A program made the translations under genes and the position numbers. Positions 55,601 to 61,584 of a DNA stretch of 64,000 nucleotides are shown here, piece by piece. This DNA is from Belnapia mucosa. Lineage in GTDB: Bacteria; Pseudomonadota; Alphaproteobacteria; Acetobacterales; Acetobacteraceae. The stretch is taken from the NCBI RefSeq assembly GCF_016775475.1, contig NZ_JAEUXJ010000001.1:496001-560000 (forward strand), read 5' to 3'. A model generated the notes under the pieces. It did not search any database. It was not told where the DNA came from and saw only the letters and a list, made by a program, of their open reading frames with translations. Each line of letters begins with the position of its first letter. Position 1 is the first letter of the stretch.

Positions 55601-55941
55601 CGCTGGTGCCGACCGAGACCCAGGGCGAGTATGTCGGCGGGATCCGCTTCAAGGCCTGGGATCCGCCCTCGGCCCTGCATCCGACCGTGCGTGCCCAGGG
55701 CCCGCTGGTGTTCGACCTCTATGACCGCTGGACCGGGCGCAGCCTCGGCGGCCTCGCCCATCATGTCTCGCATCCGGGCGGGCGGAACTACGCCACCCTG
55801 CCGGTCAATGCGAATGAGGCCGAGGCCCGCCGCCGCACCCGCTTCCAGCCCTTCGGCCATACGCCGGGGCCGATGGCGCCGCCCGTCCCCGTGCCGGCCA
55901 AGGAGGCGCCGCGCAGCCTCGACCTGCGGCGGGTCGGGTAA
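52633..55941 (+). CDS. Transglutaminase-DUF2126 (putative amidoligase) fusion protein
   Basis: 1102 residues from ATG 52633. N-terminal domain (1-95) is a beta-rich transglutaminase-N region ([24 protein letters not shown]). The catalytic transglutaminase-like domain has Cys180 (GSCRDSAW), His229 ([11 protein letters not shown]) and Asp245 (GLDAT). From about residue 315 to the end is DUF2126, a family described in Pfam as a putative amidoligase, with [29 protein letters not shown] and [25 protein letters not shown]. First gene of a four-gene block. Probably forms amide bonds between a carboxylate and an amine, and cleaves or cross-links with the Cys domain; neither activity is shown by sequence alone. 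Confidence 0.88.
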   Translation: [1102 protein letters not shown]

Positions 55942-55943
55942 GG

Positions 55944-58466
55944 GTGGAGGCCGCGGCGCCGCTCGATGAGATGGTGGATGGCGCCGGCGGCTTCCGGCCG
56001 CATTGGCGCGCCCTGCTGGGCGCGCTGGCGGATCTCGGGGCGGAGGCGCTGGCCGAGCGCGCCCTGCTGATCGAGCGCTTCCTGGCCGATGAGGGTGTGA
56101 CCAGCCTGCTCCCCCCGCCGGCCGGCGATGCGCCGCCCTCCTGGCGCTGCGACCCGGTGCCGCTGATCCTCCCGGCCGCGGAATTCGATGCGCTGGAAGC
56201 CGGCCTCGCCCAGCGCGCCACCCTGCTGGAGGCGGTGCTGCAGGATATTTACGGCCCGCAGCACCTGCTGGCAGAGGGCGCCCTGCCGCCCGCCCTGGTG
56301 CATGCCAATCCGGCCTTCCTTCGCCCCTGCCGCAACCCGGAAGGGCGGCGCGAGGGGCCGTTGCTGCATCTCTATGCCGCCGACCTCGCCCGGGCCCCGG
56401 ATGGCAGCTGGCGCGTGGTCGCAGACCGCACCGCCAGCCCCACCGGCCTCGCCCATGTGCTGGAGAATCGTCGGGCCTTGGCGCGGCACATGCCGGAATT
56501 CCTGCGCTCGCTGGAGCTGCGCCGGCACCGGCCCTTCTTCGATATCTGGCAGGAAGCCTTGCAGGCCCTGGCGCCCGCTTCCGTCGAGGGCAATCCCGCC
56601 GTCGCCCTGCTGGCCACCGGCCATGCCAACCCGCTCTGGTTCGAGCAGGTGATCCTGGCGCGGGAACTGTCCTGTGCCCTGGTCGAGGGCGGCGACCTCA
56701 CCGTGCGCGACGGCGCGCTTTATCTGAAGACGCTGCGTGGGCTGGAGCCGGTGGATGTACTGCTGCGCCGCCAGGATGGCCGCACCATCGACCCGCTGGA
56801 GCTCGAATCCAGCATGGCCCATGGCATCGCCGGCCTGCTGGATGCGGCGCGGGGCGGGGCGGTGAAGATCGTCAACGACCCCGGCACCGGCTGCGCCGAG
56901 GCGCCCGGCCTCGCCGCCTTCCTGCCCGACCTGGCCGGGCGCCTGCTCGGTGAGGAGTTGCGCATCCCTGGCGCCCGCACCCTCTGGCTCGGCGATCCCG
57001 CCGCCCGGGCGGAGCTGGGGGAGGGGCTGGATCGCTGGCTGGTCCGCTGCGCCACCGACGGCACCATCCGCTCCATCCGCCCCGCCGCGCTTGATCCGCC
57101 AGCGCGCGCCGCGCTGCTGAGGCGGATCGCCGCGGCGCCGCATGAATTCGCCCTTTCCGAAGTGCTGCGGCCCTCGGTCGCCCCCTGCGCCGGGCCGGCG
57201 GGGCTGGTGCCGCGGCCGGTGATGCTGCGGCTGTTCCTGGTCTGGGACGGGCAGCGCTGGCGCGGCCTCCAGGGCGGGCTGGCGCGGGTGCTCGATGGCG
57301 GTCGCGGCGCGGCGCTGTCCAAGGATGTCTGGGTGCCGGCCGAGGATGCTGCGACCATCCAAGGCCCGCGGGGCAGCGCGGTGCGGGCGGTGGCGATCCG
57401 CCGCACCACCGCCGACCTGCCAAGCCGGGTCGCCGACAACTTCTTCTGGCTCGGCCGCTACCTGGAACGGCTGGAAAGCGCGGCGCGGCTGCTGCGCGCC
57501 GCTGCCGGGCGGCTCGGCCGCAGCGCGCCGACCCCGCGGGAGTTGGCCGAGTTGCGGAGCCTCGGCGCCTGCCTGGTCCGGGCCGAGCTGCTGGATGCCG
57601 AGACCGCACAGGCCGGCGCCGCGGGCCTCGGCACCCGCGCGCTCGGCCATGCCCTGCTGCGCGCCATCCGCGAGGGCGGGCCGGTGCCCGGCCTGCTCGC
57701 CCGCGTCTCCCGCCTGACTGAGCTGCTGCGCGACCGGCTGACCGGCGAGATGCAGCTCGCCTTGCATCACGGGCTGCGCCAGCTCGGCGCCCAGCTCCGC
57801 GCCCCGGTGCCGGAAGGGCAGGCGCTCGACCGGCTAGCCGAGGCGAGCGGCGCCATCCTCTCCTTCGCCGCGACCGTCGCCGGCCTGGCCGCCGAGAACA
57901 TGGTCCGCGGCGGCGGCCGGCTCTTCCTCGATCTCGGCCGGCGGGTCGAGCGTGCCCAGGCGGTCGCGGCCGAGCTGGCCCGCGCCCTGGACCAGCCCGG
58001 CGCCGCCAGCCAGCCGGCGCGGCTGGAACCGGGGCTCCGCCTCGCGCTCGAGCTGCGGGATTCGGTCATCACCTATCGCAGCCGCTACCTCACCGCCCTC
58101 CAGGCCGGGCCGGTGCTCGACCTCGTCCTGGCCGATGAAGGGAATCCGCGCGGCCTGGCCTTCCAGCTCATTGCCGCCCGGGACATGCTGGTCGACCTGG
58201 ATGGCGATACCGAATCGCCCCTCGGCCGTGCGGCCGGGCAATTGCTGGAGGATGCCCAGGCGATGGTGCGGGAGGTGATCGCGGCGGCCCGGGCGGAGGC
58301 GATGCAGGCGGAGCTGGTGCTGGCCCTGCCGCCGCGGCTGCGCGCCATGGAGGGCGCGGTCGCCGATCTCTCGAACCGCATCGCCCGGCGCTATTTCAGC
58401 CTGCTGCCGGCGGTGCACAGCCTCGGCCCGACGGCCCCGGACGCGCCGTTGCGCGGCGCCGCGTGA
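55944..58466 (+). CDS. Circularly permuted ATP-grasp and alpha-E domain fusion protein
   Basis: 840 residues from a GTG two bases after the preceding stop. Residues about 1-475 are a circularly permuted ATP-grasp (COG2308-like) with GPLLHLYAADLARAPDGSWRVVADRTASPTGLAHVLENR and NPLWFEQVILARELSCALVEGGDLTVRDG. Residues about 490-835 form an alpha-E (DUF403) domain opening PSRVADNFFWLGRYLERLESAARLLRA. These two proteins are usually encoded separately and adjacent, and are thought to form an ATP-dependent ligase for peptide or amide bonds. The stop overlaps the next start (GTGA). Confidence 0.87.
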   Translation: MEAAAPLDEMVDGAGGFRPHWRALLGALADLGAEALAERALLIERFLADEGVTSLLPPPAGDAPPSWRCDPVPLILPAAEFDALEAGLAQRATLLEAVLQDIYGPQHLLAEGALPPALVHANPAFLRPCRNPEGRREGPLLHLYAADLARAPDGSWRVVADRTASPTGLAHVLENRRALARHMPEFLRSLELRRHRPFFDIWQEALQALAPASVEGNPAVALLATGHANPLWFEQVILARELSCALVEGGDLTVRDGALYLKTLRGLEPVDVLLRRQDGRTIDPLELESSMAHGIAGLLDAARGGAVKIVNDPGTGCAEAPGLAAFLPDLAGRLLGEELRIPGARTLWLGDPAARAELGEGLDRWLVRCATDGTIRSIRPAALDPPARAALLRRIAAAPHEFALSEVLRPSVAPCAGPAGLVPRPVMLRLFLVWDGQRWRGLQGGLARVLDGGRGAALSKDVWVPAEDAATIQGPRGSAVRAVAIRRTTADLPSRVADNFFWLGRYLERLESAARLLRAAAGRLGRSAPTPRELAELRSLGACLVRAELLDAETAQAGAAGLGTRALGHALLRAIREGGPVPGLLARVSRLTELLRDRLTGEMQLALHHGLRQLGAQLRAPVPEGQALDRLAEASGAILSFAATVAGLAAENMVRGGGRLFLDLGRRVERAQAVAAELARALDQPGAASQPARLEPGLRLALELRDSVITYRSRYLTALQAGPVLDLVLADEGNPRGLAFQLIAARDMLVDLDGDTESPLGRAAGQLLEDAQAMVREVIAAARAEAMQAELVLALPPRLRAMEGAVADLSNRIARRYFSLLPAVHSLGPTAPDAPLRGAA

Positions 58467-59356
58467 TCTACCGCATCCGTCACAGCACCCGCTATGCCTA
58501 TGGCAACCCGGTCGATCTCGCCGCGCATCTGCTGCATCTGACGCCGCGCGACCTGCCCGGCCAGCGCGTGCTTTCGGCCGACATCATGGCTGACCCGCCG
58601 GCCTCGCGCTTCCGCCACGGACGCGACCATTTCGGCAACCATGTCACCTGGCTCTTCGTCGATGCGCCGCATGCCGCCTTCGAGGTGGTGGGCGAGGCGG
58701 TGGTCGAGGTCCGCCTGCCGCCCGCCCCGCCCGCCGCCGCGACCCCCGCCTGGGAGGAGGTCGCTGCCCTGGCGCGCGTCGGCGGGCCGAGGGGCTGGCA
58801 GGCGGCCGAATTCACTTTCGACAGCCCGATGGTGCCGGTCGAGCCGGCGGCCGGTGCCTATGCTGCCCCCAGCTTCCCGCCCGGCCGGCCGGTGCTGGAG
58901 GGGCTGCTCGAGCTCAATAGCCGCATCCGCCGGGAATTCGCCTATCGTTCCGGCGTCACCAGCCTTTCCACCCCCGTTGCCGAGGTGCTGGCCCGGCGCG
59001 AGGGCGTCTGCCAGGACTTCTCCCATCTGATGATCAGCGCGCTCCGGGCGCTCGGCCTGCCGGCGCGCTATGTCTCCGGCTACATCCGCACCCGGCCGCC
59101 GCCGGGCCAGGTGCGCCGCCGCGGCACCGACCAGTCCCATGCCTGGGTCGGCTGCTGGCTGGGGCCGGCGCATGGCTGGCTCGACCTCGACCCGACCAAT
59201 GGCGTCGTGGTGCAGGAGGAGCATGTGATCGTCGGCTGGGGCCGCGACTATGCCGATGTCAGCCCGGTCAGCGGCATCGTGCTCGGCGGCGGGGAGCATG
59301 GGCTGTCCATCGCCGTCGATCTCGATCCGGTGGAGCAGGGCGCCGCGGCGGGTTGA
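58463..59356 (+). CDS. Transglutaminase-family cysteine peptidase-like protein (BTLCP type)
   Basis: 297 residues from a GTG in the preceding stop. N-terminal beta region IYRIRHSTRYAYGNPVDLAAHLLHLTPRDLPGQ. Catalytic triad Cys183 (EGVCQDFSH), His226 (SHAWVGCWL), Asp243 (DLDPTNG). Shorter than the DUF2126 fusion and with no extra domain. Together they give two transglutaminase-like active sites in one operon, possibly acting on different substrates or steps. Confidence 0.88.
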   Translation: MIYRIRHSTRYAYGNPVDLAAHLLHLTPRDLPGQRVLSADIMADPPASRFRHGRDHFGNHVTWLFVDAPHAAFEVVGEAVVEVRLPPAPPAAATPAWEEVAALARVGGPRGWQAAEFTFDSPMVPVEPAAGAYAAPSFPPGRPVLEGLLELNSRIRREFAYRSGVTSLSTPVAEVLARREGVCQDFSHLMISALRALGLPARYVSGYIRTRPPPGQVRRRGTDQSHAWVGCWLGPAHGWLDLDPTNGVVVQEEHVIVGWGRDYADVSPVSGIVLGGGEHGLSIAVDLDPVEQGAAAG

Positions 59357-59417
59357 GGGCGGAACTATGGCGGGAGCGGCGCGTCCTGCGGGCGCATTGC
59401 GCCCCCGCCGAGGTCCC

Positions 59418-60548
59418 ATGAAGCTCTTTCGCTGTCAGGCCTGCTCGCAGGTCCTGTATTTCGAGAACATCCGTTGCGAGCGCTCCCACCATACGCTCGG
59501 CTACATGCCGGAGCGCTTCGAACTCTCGGCGTTGGAGGAGGATGGGGCGGCGGAGGCAGGCGGCGCGGTGCTCTGGCAGCCGCTGGCCGAGCCCGAGGCG
59601 CGGGTGCGGCTCTGCGCCAATGCGCAATGCGAGGCCTGCAACTGGCTGATCCCTGCCGAGTCGGAGGAGCAGTTCTGCGATACCTGCCGGCACAACCGCA
59701 CCGTCCCGGACCTGACGGTGCCGGAGAACCTGATGGCCTGGCGGCGCTGGCAGTCGGCGCTGCACCGGCTGGTCTATACCTTGCGCCGGCTCGGCCTGGC
59801 GGTGCCCAATCGCGTCGACGCACCGGATCACGGCCTCGTCTTCGACGTCCTGGCCGATCCGCCGGATGGGCCCAAGGTTCTGACCGGGCATGACGAGGGG
59901 ATCATCACCCTGGCCCTGTCCGAGGCCGACGATGCCGAGCGCGAGCGCCGCCGCACCACCATGGGCGAGCCGTACCGGACCCTGCTCGGCCATGTCCGGC
60001 ACGAGGTGGGGCATTACTACTGGAACCTCCTGGTCCGCGATGCCGGGCGGCTGGAGGAATGCCGGGCCGTCTTCGGCGATGACAGCCAGGATTATGGGGA
60101 GGCGCTGAAGGCGCATTACGCCAATGGCGCCCCGGCCGACTGGCAGGATGCCTTCGTCAGCGCCTATGCCACCGCCCATCCCTGGGAGGATTTCGCCGAG
60201 ACCTGGGCGCACTACCTCCATATCGTCGATACGCTGGAGATGGCAGCCGCCTTCGGCATCCGGGTCCGTCCGCGACTCCCTAAGACGCCGGCGGGGACCG
60301 GCCTCCCGGCCGCGGAGATCGATTTCGATCCCTATGGCCCGATCGGTATCGAGGAGTTGATCGAGAATTGGCTGCCCCTGACCTATGCCGCGAACAGCCT
60401 CAATCGTTGCATGGGGGCCGCCGATCTTTATCCCTTTGTTCTGTCTGCCCCCGCCATCGCCAAGCTGGGCTATATCCACCATCTGGTCCGGACCAGCCGA
60501 CTTGAGGCGAAATCAGGCAATGCTTTACAACCCTTGGGGGAGGGTTGA
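59418..60548 (+). CDS. Zinc-ribbon putative metallopeptidase
   Basis: 376 residues from ATG 59418, 61 bp after the transglutaminase stop. The N-terminus is a double zinc ribbon (FRCQACSQVLYFEN; later CANAQCEACNWLIP and QFCDTCRHN). The catalytic motif HEVGHYYW (195-202) gives HExxH-type zinc binding, and DFAETWAHYLHIVDTLEMA adds the downstream acidic/His residues. This is a domain of unknown function often found beside ATP-grasp/alpha-E/transglutaminase operons. It may trim or release the product of the upstream enzymes. Confidence 0.8.
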   Translation: MKLFRCQACSQVLYFENIRCERSHHTLGYMPERFELSALEEDGAAEAGGAVLWQPLAEPEARVRLCANAQCEACNWLIPAESEEQFCDTCRHNRTVPDLTVPENLMAWRRWQSALHRLVYTLRRLGLAVPNRVDAPDHGLVFDVLADPPDGPKVLTGHDEGIITLALSEADDAERERRRTTMGEPYRTLLGHVRHEVGHYYWNLLVRDAGRLEECRAVFGDDSQDYGEALKAHYANGAPADWQDAFVSAYATAHPWEDFAETWAHYLHIVDTLEMAAAFGIRVRPRLPKTPAGTGLPAAEIDFDPYGPIGIEELIENWLPLTYAANSLNRCMGAADLYPFVLSAPAIAKLGYIHHLVRTSRLEAKSGNALQPLGEG

Positions 60549-60620
60549 AACTTTGATACAGTGTGGCGGAGGGGTTGTCGTCGGCACAGACGGCACCAGA
60601 GCCAGGGTGAGGCGCTATTC

Positions 60621-60947
60621 ATGATGACCATCTGGGCGGAGTGCACGGTGTCGGCCGCGCATCGCTTCGCCGATTACGATTTGCACGGGCACACCTATAC
60701 CGTGCGGGTCTGCGTGCGGGAGGGCAGGGATGGCTTCCTCAACGCCGAGGATTTCCGCGACGAGCTGATGCAGATTCGCCGCGGCGTGGACCACCGCTGC
60801 CTGAACGACGTGCTGGAGACGCCCTCGATGGAGGAGCTGGCCCGCTGGTTCGCGCGGGAGGTGGCGAAGGCCGGGCATGACGTGACCGAGGTGGCGATCA
60901 ACCGCCCCGAGGGCCTGGGCTGCCGCCTGGTGGTCGAACCGGCCTGA
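60621..60947 (+). CDS. QueD/PTPS-like protein lacking the usual catalytic Cys loop
   Basis: 108 residues from ATG 60621 (an ATG one codon on is equivalent). The zinc triad is visible as His14 (AAHRF) and His22/His24 (LHGHTY). The catalytic Asp-His is Asp57-His58 (VDHRCLND). The loop between HRF and HGH is short (ADYDL), so the Cys that QueD and many PTPS use is absent; Cys60 sits next to the Asp-His pair instead. Downstream of the metallopeptidase by 72 bp. Could be a distinct pterin or carboxylate enzyme of the same operon, or an unlinked gene. Confidence 0.8.
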   Translation: MMTIWAECTVSAAHRFADYDLHGHTYTVRVCVREGRDGFLNAEDFRDELMQIRRGVDHRCLNDVLETPSMEELARWFAREVAKAGHDVTEVAINRPEGLGCRLVVEPA

Positions 60948-61047
60948 CCAGGGGAGAGGGTTCTTGGCCCGCAGCAAACAGGACGCTGCCATCCTGCTCA
61001 CGCATCGGTTATACGGTGGGCGCATCTGTTAAGGGATGGAGAAAGGG

Positions 61048-61581
61048 ATGCGATCGGCCTTGCGGCGACCCTTCATGCTCGGGCTCGGGGCCGCGGCACT
61101 GACGCTTGGCCTGCCTTCGGGGCGGAGCTCGGCCCAGTCGGCGCCGCTGCCTCAGCCTGCCGGCCGGGCGATTCTCACCGTCAGCGGCCGCATCGGGGTG
61201 ACGAATGATGGCGATTCCGCCCGCTTCGACCGGCCCATGCTCGAGGAGCTGGGCATGGCCTCCTTTAGCACCACGACCCCCTGGTACGACGGGAAGGTCA
61301 CCTTCGAGGGCGTGCCGATGACGCGGCTGCTGCAGCGACTGGGCGCCCAGGGCGAGACCGTGCAGGCCATCGCCCTCAACGACTATTCGACCGAGATCCC
61401 GATCTCGGACTTCGCCCGCCATGGCGTGCTGCTGGCGCTGAAGCGCGACGGCAGCTACCTGACCGTGCGCGACAAGGGGCCTCTCTTCATTGTCTATCCC
61501 TATGATTCGGATCCGGCGCTGAAATCGCCCCGCTATTACGGGCGTTCCGCCTGGCAGGTTGCCCGGCTCGTGGTCCATTAG
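61048..61581 (+). CDS. Exported SUOX-fold-like (molybdopterin-oxidoreductase-like) small protein
   Basis: 177 residues from ATG 61048, with GGAG before it; an upstream ATG at 61036 is less likely. The N-terminus LRRPFMLGLGAAALTLGLPSG is a twin-arginine-like signal. The domain includes ILTVSGRIGVTNDGDSARFDRPMLEELG, FEGVPMTRLLQRLGAQGETVQAIALNDYS and DKGPLFIVYPYDS, the pattern annotated as molybdopterin-dependent oxidoreductase in small alphaproteobacterial proteins; no cofactor cysteine is obvious. Three bp before the GGDEF-EAL gene, so they are co-transcribed and may act together as a sensor and output. Confidence 0.75.
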   Translation: MRSALRRPFMLGLGAAALTLGLPSGRSSAQSAPLPQPAGRAILTVSGRIGVTNDGDSARFDRPMLEELGMASFSTTTPWYDGKVTFEGVPMTRLLQRLGAQGETVQAIALNDYSTEIPISDFARHGVLLALKRDGSYLTVRDKGPLFIVYPYDSDPALKSPRYYGRSAWQVARLVVH

Positions 61582-61584
61582 CGG

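Noticed and set aside
52378..55860. Minus-strand open frame of 1160 codons opposite the transglutaminase-DUF2126 gene
   Set aside because: High GC removes stops in antisense frames; the sequence is low-complexity and has no motif, while the plus-strand product has full catalytic triads.
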